Numbered from the stretch's first letter, positions 9,510 through 20,026 are shown. The stretch is 64,000 nucleotides of DNA from Pseudomonadota bacterium (GCA_023393525.1 JAEWKZ010000095.1:40004-104003); one strand, 5' to 3'. The notes: a model not told the origin generated them from the letters alone. Made by a program: numbers and translations.

Positions 9510-9898
9510 CACAGGGCAAGTGGCGGCTGCGGGTGAGCTCGGATTTCAGCTCGTCGCATCAGCTGCGGCATTACGAGGGCAAGTGCGAGAACATGCACGG
9601 CCACAATTTCACGGTGGAGGTCGATGTGGTCGGCGAACAGCTTGATCCGAAGCTGGGCATCCTCATGGACTTCAAGAAATTGAAGCGCCTCTTGAAAGTG
9701 GTGACCGACGAGCTTGACCACAGGCATCTGAACGACCTGCCCGATTTCGCGGAACGGAATCCGTCTTCCGAACTGCTGGCGCAGCATGTCTTCCGGCGTT
9801 TGCAGGGACTGCTCGCCCCATACCCGGTCCGCCTGGCCGAGGTCATGGTTTCGGAAAAGGCGAGTTCCAGAGCCTATTACTCGGAAGGGCAGGGCTGA
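9506..9898 (+). CDS. queD: 6-carboxytetrahydropterin synthase (QueD)
   Basis: This 130-residue member of the 6-pyruvoyltetrahydropterin synthase family converts dihydroneopterin triphosphate to 6-carboxytetrahydropterin in the queuosine/7-deazaguanine pathway. Zinc ligands are H18, H31 and H33. Catalytic C27 lies in CENMHGHNF, the QueD-type spacing, and LDHRHLND follows. I chose the ATG at 9506, which overlaps the dnaE stop (ATGA) and has GGGGAG 6 bases upstream, rather than an ATG 33 bases earlier inside dnaE. No other queuosine genes are in the window. Confidence 0.87.
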   Translation: MTQGKWRLRVSSDFSSSHQLRHYEGKCENMHGHNFTVEVDVVGEQLDPKLGILMDFKKLKRLLKVVTDELDHRHLNDLPDFAERNPSSELLAQHVFRRLQGLLAPYPVRLAEVMVSEKASSRAYYSEGQG

Positions 9899-10359
9899 TG
9901 CGGGCGGTCCTGCAGCGGGTGCGTTCGGCTTCCGTTTCCGTTCAGGGCCGCACGGTGGGCGAGATCGGGCCGGGCATCGCCGTGCTGCTCGGCTTCGGCG
10001 GCAGTGACGATCCGGGCATGGTCGGCGGGCCTGTCTGGAACAAATTCATGCAGAAGCTCCTTGGCCTGCGGCTTTTTCCCGACGCGGGCGGGCCCATCAA
10101 CGCGAGCCTGGCCGATCACGGCGGCGCCATCCTGGTGGTCTCGCAATTCACCCTGTACGCCGATGTCAGAAAGGGCCGCCGTCCGTCTTTTTCCAAAGCC
10201 GCCCAGCCCGAGGCAGCCTTGACCCTGTACACGTCCTTTGTGGCCGATTTGCGTCGGCAGTGGCCGCTGGTGGCCGAGGGCGAATTCGGCGCGGACATGG
10301 ACGTGTCCCTGGTCAACTGGGGTCCGGTCACCATCTGGCTGGACAGCGACGAACTCTAG
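9898..10359 (+). CDS. dtd: D-aminoacyl-tRNA deacylase
   Basis: Dtd hydrolyses D-aminoacyl-tRNAs and mischarged glycyl-tRNA, a translation quality-control step in the cytoplasm. The protein is 153 residues with the family motifs SQFTLYADVRKGRRPSF and NWGPVTIWLDS (normally N.GPVT, carrying the Gly-cisPro element). The N-terminus MRAVLQRV is canonical. The start overlaps the queD stop (TGATG), so dnaE, queD and dtd form a coupled operon. Confidence 0.93.
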   Translation: MRAVLQRVRSASVSVQGRTVGEIGPGIAVLLGFGGSDDPGMVGGPVWNKFMQKLLGLRLFPDAGGPINASLADHGGAILVVSQFTLYADVRKGRRPSFSKAAQPEAALTLYTSFVADLRRQWPLVAEGEFGADMDVSLVNWGPVTIWLDSDEL

Positions 10360-10373
10360 TTTCGTCTTGGCAG

Positions 10374-10392
10374 GCATGTTGCTAGCATGTTG
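10374..10392. repeat. short direct repeat upstream of the glycosyltransferase pair
   Basis: GCATGTTG occurs at 10374-10381 and again at 10385-10392, one helical turn apart, with the palindrome TGCTAGCA between and overlapping them. It could be a regulator site for the downstream glycosyltransferases, but it may be chance. Confidence 0.25.
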
Positions 10393-10426
10393 GCGAACGT
10401 TCATTTTTTGACAGGATACAGCATGC

Positions 10427-12172
10427 ATGACGCCTCCCGGATTTTCTTCCTCCCACAAGCAGTCTGCGGCGCGGCCCGTGGTGCGCTCTGAAGCCATGAC
10501 CGCCGAAACAGACTACTCCGCCGAACAGGTCCGGTTGCCCGACGGGTCCATGGACGTGCGCGTCCTGCGCGAGGGCCGCGTCCAGCACCTGGGCGGCAAG
10601 CGTGGAGCCGAGAACGAATTGCGCCGGACGGCGGATATTCCTGCCGACGGCGTTTTGCCCGTCTTTCTGGGCTCCGGGCTGGGAGCTGGCCTGGCCGACG
10701 TGCTGGCCAAGGTCGCGGGACCGGTGGCCGTGGTCGATGCCGAACCATCCATCGGCCTGTTGACTGGAGTGCTTCAGAAATGGAAGGGCGATCCCCGCGT
10801 GTTCTGGATAGCCGAGGCCGATCCGACCGTTGCCCTGGATCACTTGACCCGCTGGCAGATCCGGCACGGCGGCCTGCCTTTCGCGCCGGTGCGCGATCCG
10901 TTTTACGCCCGTTTGCGGCCCGCTCTGTACCGCGATCTGGCCGACCGCCTGGAGCTCACCCGCAAGGTCGATTTCTGGAGGCGGGCGCGTTATCCCAAGT
11001 TCCGCTCCAGCGTCCCGCGCGTGCTGCTCCTGACCAGCTCCTATTTTCTGATGGGCGAGCTGGAGGCCGCATTTTCCCGCCTCGGCTACGCGACCTGCCT
11101 GGTGCAGCTGCCCAGCCAGGAGGTGGGCAGCCAGGAGTTCGTCGAATCCATGTTGTCGGAAATCCTGGCGTTCCGTCCGGATTTCGTGCTGACCATCAAC
11201 CATCTCGGCGTGGACAAGGAGGGCATCCTGACCGCGCTTCTGGCGCGGTTGGAACTGCCCCTGGCCTCCTGGTTCGTGGACAACCCGCACCTCATTCTCT
11301 ACGTCTACGAGAATCTGGCCTCGGACTGGGTCACACTCTTCACCTGGGACGTGGACAACATCGAGTCCCTCAAGGCGCAGGGGTTTTCGCGCGTTCATTA
11401 TCTGCCCCTGGCCACGGACCCGCACCGTTTCGCCTACGCGCCGAACACGGCAGCGAAGCGCGATGTCGCCTTTGTGGGCAACTCCATGCTCTACAAGGTC
11501 CAGGCCAAATTGTGGCATTACGACTTTCCCCCGGCCTTGCTTGGCGATTTCGAAGATCTCGGACAGGCCTTCATGGAGAGCGGAAGCCTGTCCGTGAAGC
11601 GTTTTCTGGAGGAGGAACGGCCGGAGCACCTGAAGGCCTTTCTGGCGCTGCCCGATGTGGATACCCGGCTCGCCTTCGAGACCCTGATCACCTGGCAGGC
11701 GACCCTTTTGTACCGCTTGCGGCGGGTCCGCGAGCTCCTGCCCTACACGCCCCTGCTGGTCGGCGATCCGGGCTGGCGGGAGCTTCTGCCCGAGGATGGC
11801 TGGACCTATCACCGCGAACTCAACTACTACGCGGACCTGCCCGGATTTTACCCGGCCACGCGCATCAATTTCAACTGCACCAGCCAGCAGATGAAGGGCG
11901 CGGTCAATCAGCGCGTCTTCGACGTGCCGGTCTGCGGCGGTTTTCTGCTCACGGACCACCGGCGGCAGATGGAGGCGCTTTTCGAGCCGGGCCGGGAGAT
12001 CGTCTGCTATCAGGAACCGGGCGAGATCGCGGGGCTTGTCCGCCATTACCTCCGTCACGAGGGCGAGCGGGCCAAGATCACCCGGGCCGCGCGTTCCCGT
12101 ATTCTGGCCGAACACACCTACGACCTGCGCTTAAAGTCCCTGGTGCGGACCATGCGTTCCATCTACGGATAG
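10427..12172 (+). CDS. CgeB-like family glycosyltransferase
   Basis: This 581-residue cytoplasmic protein resembles the CgeB/DUF3880 type glycosyltransferases. A variable N-terminal part (about 1-190) is followed by a GT-B like region with PRVLLLTSSYFLMGELEAAF and WFVDNPH. The C-terminal glycosyltransferase-1-like domain carries INFNCTSQQMKGAVNQRVFD and CGGFLLTDHRRQM. Related genes in Desulfovibrio-type genomes are linked to protein or surface glycosylation. The substrate is unknown. The first ATG is used, and an in-frame ATG at 10496 is also possible because neither has a strong ribosome site. The next gene starts 4 bases after the stop. Confidence 0.72.
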   Translation: MTPPGFSSSHKQSAARPVVRSEAMTAETDYSAEQVRLPDGSMDVRVLREGRVQHLGGKRGAENELRRTADIPADGVLPVFLGSGLGAGLADVLAKVAGPVAVVDAEPSIGLLTGVLQKWKGDPRVFWIAEADPTVALDHLTRWQIRHGGLPFAPVRDPFYARLRPALYRDLADRLELTRKVDFWRRARYPKFRSSVPRVLLLTSSYFLMGELEAAFSRLGYATCLVQLPSQEVGSQEFVESMLSEILAFRPDFVLTINHLGVDKEGILTALLARLELPLASWFVDNPHLILYVYENLASDWVTLFTWDVDNIESLKAQGFSRVHYLPLATDPHRFAYAPNTAAKRDVAFVGNSMLYKVQAKLWHYDFPPALLGDFEDLGQAFMESGSLSVKRFLEEERPEHLKAFLALPDVDTRLAFETLITWQATLLYRLRRVRELLPYTPLLVGDPGWRELLPEDGWTYHRELNYYADLPGFYPATRINFNCTSQQMKGAVNQRVFDVPVCGGFLLTDHRRQMEALFEPGREIVCYQEPGEIAGLVRHYLRHEGERAKITRAARSRILAEHTYDLRLKSLVRTMRSIYG

Positions 12173-12175
12173 CCG

Positions 12176-13564
12176 GTGAAGAAGCCCATTCTTGTCATCC
12201 AGATGCAGCGCATGGGGGACCTGATCCTGTCCTTCCCCCTTTTTTTGTGGCTGGAGCGGGCATTTCCCGGCCATCCGGTCTGGGTCATGGCCGAGGCGGG
12301 GTTTGCCGGGCCGCTCGCGCGTCTGAGTCCGCAGGTGCGCTATTTCGGTTATGGGCAGGGCGGAGACGTGCGCAGCGAAGCGTTCCACCTGGTCATAAAC
12401 CTCAGTCATCGGGCCGAAAGCATGGCCTTGGCCGGCGGCCTGCGCTGCGACGCCCTGGTCGGCGGCTACCTTCGGGACGGGGTGACCCGCATCGAGGGAG
12501 ACTGGCAGGAATACCGGGCCTCGCTGACCTACAACAACCGGCACAACCGTTTTCACTGGGCCGATCTCAATGCCCTGGACGTGATCCCGCACGGGATCAT
12601 GGGCCAGACCCGCTGGCCCGCTCCGCGCAACATGCCGCCGGATGTCCGCCATATCGGGCTCTTCCTTGGCGCAAGCGAGCCGGACAAAAGGCCCGGGGCC
12701 ACATTTTGGGTCGGACTCCTCGCGGAGCTGGAACGGCGCGGGTTCGTGCCGGTGCTTCTGGGCGGACCGGGCGAGCGGGAATTGTGCCGCGAGGTGCTTC
12801 GTCTCGCCGCGCGACCGGTGGCCAGCGCCTGCGGGTCACTGGGGCTGGATGCGTTCGCCGTGTACGGACAGACTCTGGCCGCCATGATCACTCCCGACAC
12901 CGGCCCCATGCACCTGGCGGCCTGGTCCGGGCTCAAAGTGCTCAATCTGTCCATGGGCCCGGTGCATGCCTTCGAGACCGGCCCTTACCAGCCGGAACAC
13001 GTGGTGCTGCGCAGTTCAAGGGATTGCGTTGGTTGCTGGCGCTGCCGTTTTGATCTTCCGCGCTGTCATGAAAAATTCAAGCCCGCGCGGGTTGTGCGCG
13101 TGCTTGAGGCCATGCTGGGCCGCAAGGGCAACCTCACAGGCTTGCGGCTTCCCGGACTTGAGATTTTTGCCACCGGCCGCAAGAACGGCCTCTATGACCT
13201 GATACCGCTCTCCGTCCACGCCAAGGCCGGGCAGCGGCTGTCCGCGTACTGGCAGGCGTTCTGGCTGCACGCCTTTGGCCGGGGCTCCCGGGACGACTGC
13301 CTGGCTGCGGCCGGAAAGCTGCACGATGACCATGCCGATCTGGTGCGCGTCATGAGCGCCGGGGCTTTGCGTTTTTTCCGCATGGCCAGCAGCGCCTCCG
13401 ACCCGGAGCTGCCCGTGCGCGAGTGGAACCGCACGTCACCGGCGCTGCGCCCTTTGAGCGGGTACGCCGCCGTTCACCTGTCCAATCATGACTGCTCCGT
13501 AGCCAGCCGCAGGCGCGTGCTGGCCCTGGCCGAGACCCACCTCGGCTTTCTTCGCCACTCGTGA
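12176..13564 (+). CDS. glycosyltransferase family 9 (heptosyltransferase-like)
   Basis: This 462-residue protein starts with GTG 4 bases after the preceding gene. The N-terminus KKPILVIQMQRMGDLILSFPL matches the GT9 heptosyltransferase pattern (I..MR.GD). The nucleotide-sugar half has LLGGPGERELC and ITPDTGPMHLAAWSGLKVLNL (the D-TG-MH-AA motif). An extended C-terminal tail of about 130 residues with two CxxC-like cysteines (CVGCWRCRFDLPRC) goes beyond a minimal heptosyltransferase. A role in LPS core or other glycan assembly is inferred. Coupling with the CgeB-like gene suggests a common glycan. Confidence 0.78.
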   Translation: MKKPILVIQMQRMGDLILSFPLFLWLERAFPGHPVWVMAEAGFAGPLARLSPQVRYFGYGQGGDVRSEAFHLVINLSHRAESMALAGGLRCDALVGGYLRDGVTRIEGDWQEYRASLTYNNRHNRFHWADLNALDVIPHGIMGQTRWPAPRNMPPDVRHIGLFLGASEPDKRPGATFWVGLLAELERRGFVPVLLGGPGERELCREVLRLAARPVASACGSLGLDAFAVYGQTLAAMITPDTGPMHLAAWSGLKVLNLSMGPVHAFETGPYQPEHVVLRSSRDCVGCWRCRFDLPRCHEKFKPARVVRVLEAMLGRKGNLTGLRLPGLEIFATGRKNGLYDLIPLSVHAKAGQRLSAYWQAFWLHAFGRGSRDDCLAAAGKLHDDHADLVRVMSAGALRFFRMASSASDPELPVREWNRTSPALRPLSGYAAVHLSNHDCSVASRRRVLALAETHLGFLRHS

Positions 13565-13575
13565 CTTCATTCTAG

Positions 13576-13617
13576 TCAAAGCAAAAAAGGCGGCCATTGG
13601 CCGCCTTTTTTGCTTTG
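13576..13617. terminator. bidirectional terminator between converging operons
   Basis: A near-perfect palindrome (TCAAAGCAAAAAAGGCGGCCA, one base, then its complement) separates the plus-strand glycosyltransferase from the minus-strand efflux operon. The GC core is flanked by A-run and T-run, so it works as an intrinsic terminator in both directions. Confidence 0.88.
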
Positions 13618-13631
13618 ATTTCAGGTTGTTG

Positions 13632-15050
13632 TTATTTCGCTGCGGCCTGCAATCCGTTTTCCTGCCAGCCTCCGCCAAGAGCGGTGAAAAGCTCGACCGT
13701 GGCCAGTTTCCGGGCCAGGCGGGCATCGAGCAGGTTCTGTCTGGCCGTGAACAGGGTGCGTTCGGCGTCGTGCACGGCAAAGGCGCTCTCAAGACCTGCC
13801 GAAAAGCGCTGATCGACCAGCAGGCGGCTTTGTTCGGCGCTGGCCGCGCGGCGCGTCTGGGCCCGCACCTGTCCCTCGTAGCCCTGGTTTTTGGCCAGGG
13901 CGTCGGACACTTCGCGGAAGGCGTTCTGGATGGTCTCTTCGTACTGCGCGATGCGGATCTGCTGTTCGGCCTTGGCGGCGTCGAGGTTGGCCTTGTTCCG
14001 GCCCGCGTCGAAAATGGGCAGGCTGATGCTGGGCACGAAGGTCCAGACCCGCTGCGAGGCATCGAACAGGTCGGTCAGTTCCAGGCTGGCCAGGCCGGCC
14101 GTGGTGGTCAGGCCGATGCGCGGGAAGAACGCGGCCCGCGCCGCGCCGATTTCGGCGCCCGCGGCCCAGAGGCGGTGCTCGGCTTCAAGGATGTCGGGGC
14201 GGCGGGTCAGGAGTTCCGAAGGAAGACCCGGCGTGACAGCCGTGTTCAGAACCACGTCGTTGATGGCCTGCGCCGGGAGGTTCATATCCGAGACCGGCAC
14301 CCCGGCCAGCACGGCCAGGGCGTTTTCATCCATGGCCACCTGGGCCGTGAGCCGCGCGACCTCGGCCTGGGCCACGGCCACGACTTCCTCGGCCTGATGG
14401 CGGGCCAGCTCCGTGCTCATGCCGTGGGCCAGCTGCGCCAGGGTCAGATCCAGGGTCGCCTGGCGGCTCTCCAGGGTTTCCCGGGCCAGGGCCAGATGCT
14501 CCCGGTCCCCGGCCAGGGTCAGATACCCCCTGGCGACCTGGGACACGAGGCTGATGTGCGCGGCCCGGCGGGCCTCCTCCGTGGCCAGATAACTTTCCAG
14601 GGCCGAGTCCTCCAGGCTTTTGACCCGGCCGAAGAAATCAAGCTCGAAGGACGAGATGCCCAGGCCCACGTTCCACTGCCGGTCGATACCTTCGACCCCG
14701 GCGCGCAGATCGCCGGGTGAGCGCGTGTTGGAGTTGACGCCCGAGGCGTCGATGTTCGGGACACGCCCGGCGCGGGCGATGCCGAACTGCGCCCGGGCCT
14801 TGTCCATGGCCAGCACGGCCTGGCGCAGGCTTCTGTTCTGGCCCAGCGCGGTGGCGATGAGCTCCTGCAGGGCCGGATCGGGAAAGGCGTCCCGCCAGCC
14901 GAGTGCGTCGATTCCAGCCTGGCCGGGGCCGGACTGGGCCGGCGCGTTCCATGTTTCGGGTACGGGCATGGCCGGACGTTCCCGTTCAGGGGCGAGCGTT
15001 GCGCAGCCGCCAAGCGCGACGAGCGCGATCATGAGTATCAATCTTCGCAT
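13632..15050 (-). CDS. outer-membrane efflux lipoprotein (OprM/NodT family)
   Basis: This 472-residue channel protein is the outer-membrane part of a tripartite RND pump. The start [22 protein letters not shown] carries a lipoprotein signal with lipobox LGGC, so it is an acylated TolC-type trimer subunit. The two repeated OEP domains are visible ([18 protein letters not shown], and [20 protein letters not shown] for the second). The start at 15050 is supported by the signal peptide; upstream in-frame sequence is only a shadow of the RND gene. It overlaps the RND stop by 13 bases and is last in the tetR-MFP-RND-OMF operon. Confidence 0.9.
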   Translation of the reverse strand: MRRLILMIALVALGGCATLAPERERPAMPVPETWNAPAQSGPGQAGIDALGWRDAFPDPALQELIATALGQNRSLRQAVLAMDKARAQFGIARAGRVPNIDASGVNSNTRSPGDLRAGVEGIDRQWNVGLGISSFELDFFGRVKSLEDSALESYLATEEARRAAHISLVSQVARGYLTLAGDREHLALARETLESRQATLDLTLAQLAHGMSTELARHQAEEVVAVAQAEVARLTAQVAMDENALAVLAGVPVSDMNLPAQAINDVVLNTAVTPGLPSELLTRRPDILEAEHRLWAAGAEIGAARAAFFPRIGLTTTAGLASLELTDLFDASQRVWTFVPSISLPIFDAGRNKANLDAAKAEQQIRIAQYEETIQNAFREVSDALAKNQGYEGQVRAQTRRAASAEQSRLLVDQRFSAGLESAFAVHDAERTLFTARQNLLDARLARKLATVELFTALGGGWQENGLQAAAK

Positions 15051-18000
15051 GGGTGGCCTCCGGGAATTATGGCGCGAGAGGTCGCGTTCTTGGGTTCCTT
15101 GCGGGAGAGTCCCCTCTTGGCCACGATGACGAAGAAGACCGGAATGAGCAGGGAGCCGATGACAGTGGAGGCGATGGTGCCGCCGATGACGCCCGTGCCG
15201 ATGGAGTTCTGTCCGCCGGAACCCGCGCCGGAGTTCAGGGCCAGCGGCAGGACGCCCAGGCCGAAAGCCAGGGAGGTCATGAGGATGGGGCGCAGGCGCT
15301 GCCTGGCCGCCTCGACCACGGCGGCCATGATGTCCATGCCCGATTCGGTCAGGCTCTTGGCGAACTCGACGATGAGGATGGCGTTTTTGGCCGCCAGGCC
15401 CATGGTTGTGAGCAGACCGACCTGAAAGTAGACGTCGTTGGTCAGGCCGCGCAGGCTGACGGCGGCCAGGGCCCCGACGACGCCGATGGGCACGACCAGG
15501 ATGACCGACGCCGGCAGGCTCCAGCTTTCGTACAGGGCCGCGAGGCACAGGAAGACCACGAGGATGGAGAGGCCGTAGAGCAGGGCGGTCTGGGAACCGG
15601 CCTGGCGTTCCTGGAAGGACAGGCCCGTCCAGGAGTAGCCGATGCCTTCAGGCAACTGGCTGGCCAGGTTCTCCATGGTCTCCATGGCCTGGCCTGAGCT
15701 CTTGCCCGGCGCCGGCGCGCCGAGGATCTGCATGGCCGGGACGCCGTTGTAGCGCTCCAGACGGGGCGAGCCCGAAGTCCAGTGCGCCGTGGCGAAGCTC
15801 GACATGGGCACCATCTGTCCGGACTTGCCGCGCACGTGCCAGCGGGCGAGATCTTCGGGCATCATGCGATAGGGAGCCTCGCCCTGCATGATGACCTTCT
15901 TGACGCGCCCCTTGTCCAGGAAGTCGTTGACATAGGAGCTGCCCCAGGCCGTGGCGATGACGCCGGTCACGTCGGACACGGCCAGGCCCAGGGCGCCGGC
16001 CTTGTCCCAGTCGATGTCGATGCGGTACTGCGGCGTGTCGTCCAGGCCGTTGGGCCGGACCATGGCCAGATCCGGATGCTGGCTGGCCATGCCGAGAAGC
16101 TGGTTGCGGGCGGCGGTGAGCTTTTCGTGGCCAAGGCCTGCCATGTCCTGCAACTCGAAGTCGAAGCCGGCCGCGTTGCCCAGTTCCATCACCGCCGGCG
16201 GGGCGAAGGCGAAGACCTGCGCGTCGCGGTACTGCGAGAAGGCGGCCATGGCCCGTCCGGCAATGGCCTTGACGTGCATGCCCGGACTCTTGCGCATGCT
16301 CCAGTCCTTCAGGCGTACGAAGCACATGGCCGTGTTCTGGCCGCTGCCGGCGAAACTGAAGCCCGCCACGGCCATGAGCGATTGCACGGAGTCCTTCTCG
16401 GCTTCCAGGAAGTGGGTTTCGATGCGTTCCAGCACATTCAGGGCGCGGTCCTGGGTCGCGCCGATGGGCAACTGGACCTGCACGAACAGCATGCCCTGGT
16501 CCTCGTCCGGGAGAAAACCCGTGGGCAGCCGCTGGAACAGGAACATCATGGCGGCCAGGATGAGGGCGTAGAGGATCATCGATCGTCCCCAGCGCCTGGT
16601 CATGGAACCGACCAGCTTCTGATAGCCATTCGCGGTGCGGTCGAAGCCGCGGTTGAACAGGCCGAAGAAGCCGCGCTTGCCTTGGCCGGGCTTGGCGGGT
16701 TTGAGCATGGTGGCGCACAGGGCCGGGGTCAGGATCAGGGCCACCAGGACGGAGAGAACCATGGCCGAGACCACGGTGATGGAGAACTGGCGGTAGATGA
16801 CGCCCGTGGAGCCGCCGAAGAAGGCCATGGGCACGAAGACGGCGGACAGCACCAGGGCGATGCCGACCAGTGCCCCGGAGATCTGGGTCATGGACAGGTG
16901 GGTCGCGTCCCTGGCCGACAAGCCGTCCTCATGCATGATGCGTTCGACGTTTTCGACCACGACGATGGCGTCGTCCACCAGCAGACCGATGGCCAGGACC
17001 ATGGCGAACATGGTCAGGGTGTTGATGGAATAGCCGAAGGCCGCCAGCACCCCGAAGGTGCCGAGCAGAACCACCGGCACGGCGATGGTCGGGATGAGCG
17101 TGGCCCGGAAGTTCTGCAGAAAGAGGAACATGACCAGAAAGACCAGCACCACGGCCTCCAGCAGGGTGCGGACCACCTCTTCGATGGAGATGCGCACGAA
17201 GGGCGTGGTGTCGAATGCTTCCACGACCTTCAATCCGGCGGGAAAGGTCGAACTGATGCTGTCCGTGTATTCGGCGATGGCCTCGACGGTTTTCAGCGCG
17301 TTGGCGCCGGTGGCCAGTTTGATGGCCAGGGCCGCCGCGGGCTGACCGTTGTAGCGGGAGACGACCTGTGAATTCTCCGCCCCCAGTTCCACCTTGGCGA
17401 CGTCGCCCAGGCGCACCGTGGACCCGTCGGTGTTCGTCTTTAAGAGGATGTTCCGGAATTGTTCGGGAGTCTGAAGACGGTCCTGAACGCTGACCGTGAA
17501 GTTGATGCGCTGCTCTTCCACCGAGGGCAGTCCGCCCAGTTGACCGGCGGAGATCTGGGCGTTCTGGGCCTTGATGGCGGCGGCGACATCCGCCGGGGTG
17601 AGGCTGTAGGTATGCAACTGATCAGGATTGAGCCAGATGCGCATGGCGTGCTGCGAGCCGAACAGGGTGACCTCGCCGACCCCTTCCACGCGGCTCATGC
17701 CGTCAAGAACATTGGCGGCCACATAGTCGGCCAGCTGCGCCCTGGCCATGGACCCGTCTTCGGAAACGAAGCCGAGCACCTGCACGAAATTCCTGACCGC
17801 CTTGGTGACCTGCACGCCCTGGGCCTGCACTTCCTGCGGCAGCAGCGCCATGGCCAGTTGCAGCTTGTTCTGGACCTGCACCTGGGCAATGTCCGGGTTG
17901 GTGCCGGCCTTGAAGGTCAGGGTGATTTCGGCCTGACCCGAGGACTGACTGGTCGAGGACATGTAGTCCAGGTTGTCGATGCCCTTCATCTTCTGTTCGA

Positions 18001-18193
18001 TGACCTGGGTGACCGCGTCTTCCAGGGTCTTGGCCGACGCGCCGGGATAGGTCGCGCTGATGGCCACCGATGGCGGAGCGATGGGCGGATACTGTGATAT
18101 GGGCAGGCCCGTTATGGCCAGCACGCCGCCGAGCATGGCGGCGATGGCCAGAACCCAGGCGAATACCGGGCGATTGATGAAAAAATGTGCCAT
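15038..18193 (-). CDS. RND multidrug efflux permease (AcrB/MexB, HAE1 family)
   Basis: This 1051-residue inner-membrane proton/drug antiporter starts [20 protein letters not shown], the typical HAE1 first TM. It has TM4 proton-relay aspartates in [19 protein letters not shown] and the TM10 lysine in [19 protein letters not shown]/pore-type periplasmic regions and [15 protein letters not shown] mark the second half. It assembles with the upstream adaptor and downstream outer-membrane channel. Substrates cannot be read from sequence. Length and topology are regular. It lies 9 bases after the adaptor gene. Confidence 0.95.
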   Translation of the reverse strand: MAHFFINRPVFAWVLAIAAMLGGVLAITGLPISQYPPIAPPSVAISATYPGASAKTLEDAVTQVIEQKMKGIDNLDYMSSTSQSSGQAEITLTFKAGTNPDIAQVQVQNKLQLAMALLPQEVQAQGVQVTKAVRNFVQVLGFVSEDGSMARAQLADYVAANVLDGMSRVEGVGEVTLFGSQHAMRIWLNPDQLHTYSLTPADVAAAIKAQNAQISAGQLGGLPSVEEQRINFTVSVQDRLQTPEQFRNILLKTNTDGSTVRLGDVAKVELGAENSQVVSRYNGQPAAALAIKLATGANALKTVEAIAEYTDSISSTFPAGLKVVEAFDTTPFVRISIEEVVRTLLEAVVLVFLVMFLFLQNFRATLIPTIAVPVVLLGTFGVLAAFGYSINTLTMFAMVLAIGLLVDDAIVVVENVERIMHEDGLSARDATHLSMTQISGALVGIALVLSAVFVPMAFFGGSTGVIYRQFSITVVSAMVLSVLVALILTPALCATMLKPAKPGQGKRGFFGLFNRGFDRTANGYQKLVGSMTRRWGRSMILYALILAAMMFLFQRLPTGFLPDEDQGMLFVQVQLPIGATQDRALNVLERIETHFLEAEKDSVQSLMAVAGFSFAGSGQNTAMCFVRLKDWSMRKSPGMHVKAIAGRAMAAFSQYRDAQVFAFAPPAVMELGNAAGFDFELQDMAGLGHEKLTAARNQLLGMASQHPDLAMVRPNGLDDTPQYRIDIDWDKAGALGLAVSDVTGVIATAWGSSYVNDFLDKGRVKKVIMQGEAPYRMMPEDLARWHVRGKSGQMVPMSSFATAHWTSGSPRLERYNGVPAMQILGAPAPGKSSGQAMETMENLASQLPEGIGYSWTGLSFQERQAGSQTALLYGLSILVVFLCLAALYESWSLPASVILVVPIGVVGALAAVSLRGLTNDVYFQVGLLTTMGLAAKNAILIVEFAKSLTESGMDIMAAVVEAARQRLRPILMTSLAFGLGVLPLALNSGAGSGGQNSIGTGVIGGTIASTVIGSLLIPVFFVIVAKRGLSRKEPKNATSRAIIPGGHPCED

Positions 18194-18202
18194 GATGACT
18201 CC

Positions 18203-19351
18203 TTACATCGCATCCTGGGCGATACGGACCTGAACCCCGGGGCGGGCCTTCTGCAATCCTTCGACAATGACGCGGTCTCCGGCGGCCAAGCCCTGACGCA
18301 CGATCCAGTCGCCGCCGACGGCGCGGTCAAGCTCCAGTTCGCGGGACGTGACTTTTTCCTGGGCGTCCACGACCATGGCCAGAGGCTGGCCCTGGGCGTT
18401 GCGGATCACGGCCTGCTGCGGGATGAGCAGGGCATTCGCCAGCACCCCCTCCTCGACCGTGGCCCGGACGTACATGCCCGGCAGCAGGTCGCGCTTCGGG
18501 TTGGGAAACACGGCGCGCAGCGTGACGGAGCCCGTGTTCTGATCCACGCTGGCCTCGGCCAACTGCAAGACTCCCTCATGGGCATAGACAGTGCCGTCTT
18601 CGAGGGTGAGGCGCACTTTGGCCGCCGTTTCGCCCGCGGACTGGATGGTCCCGTTTTCAAGGGCGCGCTTCATGCGCAAAAGTTCGACATTGGACTGGGT
18701 CAGGTCGACATAGATGGGGTCGAGCTGCTGCACCGTGGCCATGGCCATGGCCTGGTTGGCCGTGACCAGGGCGCCGGGCGTGATGGAGGACCGGCCGATG
18801 CGCCCGCTGATGGGGGCTTCGACCCTGGTGCGTTCCAGATCGATGCGTGCGGCGTCCAGTTCGGCCTTGGCCGAGGAGACATTGGCCTCGGCCAGGGCCA
18901 GGGCGGCCTGCACCTCGTCATGGTCCTGCTGGCTGACGGCCTTGGTGCGGATCAGGTCGCGGTAGCGCACGGCTTTGAGGCGCGCGGGCTCCAGTTCGGC
19001 CTTGGCCTTGGCCACGGCGGCCTTGGCTCGGGCCACGGCCACTTCGTAGGTGGAAGGATCGATCTGGTAGAGCAGATCGCCGGATTTGACCTCGGTGCCT
19101 TCGGTGAAAGCCCGCTTCTGGATGATGCCGCCAACCTGGGGCCGGATTTCGGCCACCTGGTACACGGCGGTGCGTCCGGGCAGTTCGGAGGTCAGGCGGA
19201 CCTCCTTTTCCTGCATGGTCACCACGGCCACTTCAGGCGCGGGCGCGACTCTGGCGGCCGCGGGCTGTTCGGCCTGGGACGGTTTGTTCCAGGCGAGGTA
19301 ACCAAGGCCGACGGCGATCACGGCGACAACGGAGATTATTATTTTCTTCAT
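18203..19351 (-). CDS. RND periplasmic adaptor (AcrA/MexA family)
   Basis: This 382-residue membrane-fusion protein links the RND permease to the outer-membrane channel. The N-terminus MKKIIISVVAVIAVGLGYLAW is a signal anchor without a lipobox cysteine. The lipoyl/barrel-sandwich parts flank an alpha hairpin (ARAKAAVAKAKAELEPARLK... AALALAEANVSSAKAELDAA). The beta-barrel part includes VEAPISGRIGRSSITPGALV. It is the first structural gene after tetR, and a palindromic candidate operator lies 37 bases upstream of its start. Confidence 0.93.
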   Translation of the reverse strand: MKKIIISVVAVIAVGLGYLAWNKPSQAEQPAAARVAPAPEVAVVTMQEKEVRLTSELPGRTAVYQVAEIRPQVGGIIQKRAFTEGTEVKSGDLLYQIDPSTYEVAVARAKAAVAKAKAELEPARLKAVRYRDLIRTKAVSQQDHDEVQAALALAEANVSSAKAELDAARIDLERTRVEAPISGRIGRSSITPGALVTANQAMAMATVQQLDPIYVDLTQSNVELLRMKRALENGTIQSAGETAAKVRLTLEDGTVYAHEGVLQLAEASVDQNTGSVTLRAVFPNPKRDLLPGMYVRATVEEGVLANALLIPQQAVIRNAQGQPLAMVVDAQEKVTSRELELDRAVGGDWIVRQGLAAGDRVIVEGLQKARPGVQVRIAQDAM

Positions 19352-19387
19352 TTTGTCCTTCCAGGAGTTTGGTGTGAAAAGAGGTAT

Positions 19388-19403
19388 ATGAACAGGCGTT
19401 CAT
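19388..19403. promoter_or_regulatory. candidate TetR operator upstream of the adaptor gene
   Basis: ATGAAC-AGGC-GTTCAT is a perfect 6-bp dyad with a 4-base spacer between tetR and the adaptor gene. It shares the pattern TGAAC-N4-GTT(C/A)A with the site at 20027-20042 in front of tetR. Confidence 0.5.
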
Positions 19404-19419
19404 TTCAGGGCGGTGGAAT

Positions 19420-20016
19420 TCAGGCGGAAACGCCGCGCACGAACATTTTCCAGTTGGCCTCGGCTTGGGTTTTGGGGTCGATCATGTCCCCGCGCCGACT
19501 GTACAGAATGGCGATGGTCAAAAACTGCCCCAGAAACTGGACGAAGATCTGATCGGCATCAATGTCCGCTCGGATTTCCCCCGTTCGCTGTCCATGGCGG
19601 ATGATCTCGGCCACCTCGGCCTGGTGGCGCTGATGATTCAGAAGCAGGCGTTCCCGCAATTGGGTTTCGTCGCTCCAGAGCGCATCCGAGAGCACCAGGT
19701 TGGGCAGGGCCCGATAGCGTTCGACCACGCTGATATGCAGGTCGTAGCATCGGCGCAGCTTGGTCAGGGCCGATCCGGGTTCTTCCACCGCGTGGCGGAT
19801 TCCCTCCGTCTTGACGTTGTCGAGCAGGTCGAGAACGCTGGCCAGAATGTCGCCTTTCCCGCCGGGGAAATGCTTGTACAGCGCCGGTGCGGTCACGCCC
19901 ACGGCGCGGGCCACGTTGCGCGCGGTCAGGGCTCCGACCCCCTGTTCGGCGACAAGGGCCAGGGCCGCTTCGGCGATCTGCTCGCGGCGGATGGTGGTGG
20001 TCAGTCGTTTTGCCAT
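19420..20016 (-). CDS. TetR/AcrR family repressor of the efflux operon
   Basis: This 198-residue protein has an N-terminal TetR helix-turn-helix (about residues 8-55: RREQIAEAALALVAEQGVGALT, then VGVTAPALYKHFPGGK) and a ligand-binding C-terminal region. It sits immediately upstream of the adaptor gene on the same strand, so it most likely controls the efflux operon and its own expression. Two matching palindromes, one before tetR and one before the adaptor gene, are candidate operators. The inducer is unknown. Confidence 0.88.
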   Translation of the reverse strand: MAKRLTTTIRREQIAEAALALVAEQGVGALTARNVARAVGVTAPALYKHFPGGKGDILASVLDLLDNVKTEGIRHAVEEPGSALTKLRRCYDLHISVVERYRALPNLVLSDALWSDETQLRERLLLNHQRHQAEVAEIIRHGQRTGEIRADIDADQIFVQFLGQFLTIAILYSRRGDMIDPKTQAEANWKMFVRGVSA

Positions 20017-20026
20017 GGAGGGGCTA

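Noticed and set aside
10780..13053. Long plus-strand frame overlapping both glycosyltransferases
   Set aside because: Translation is Arg/Gly/Pro-rich and spans two genes in another frame, so it is a GC shadow.
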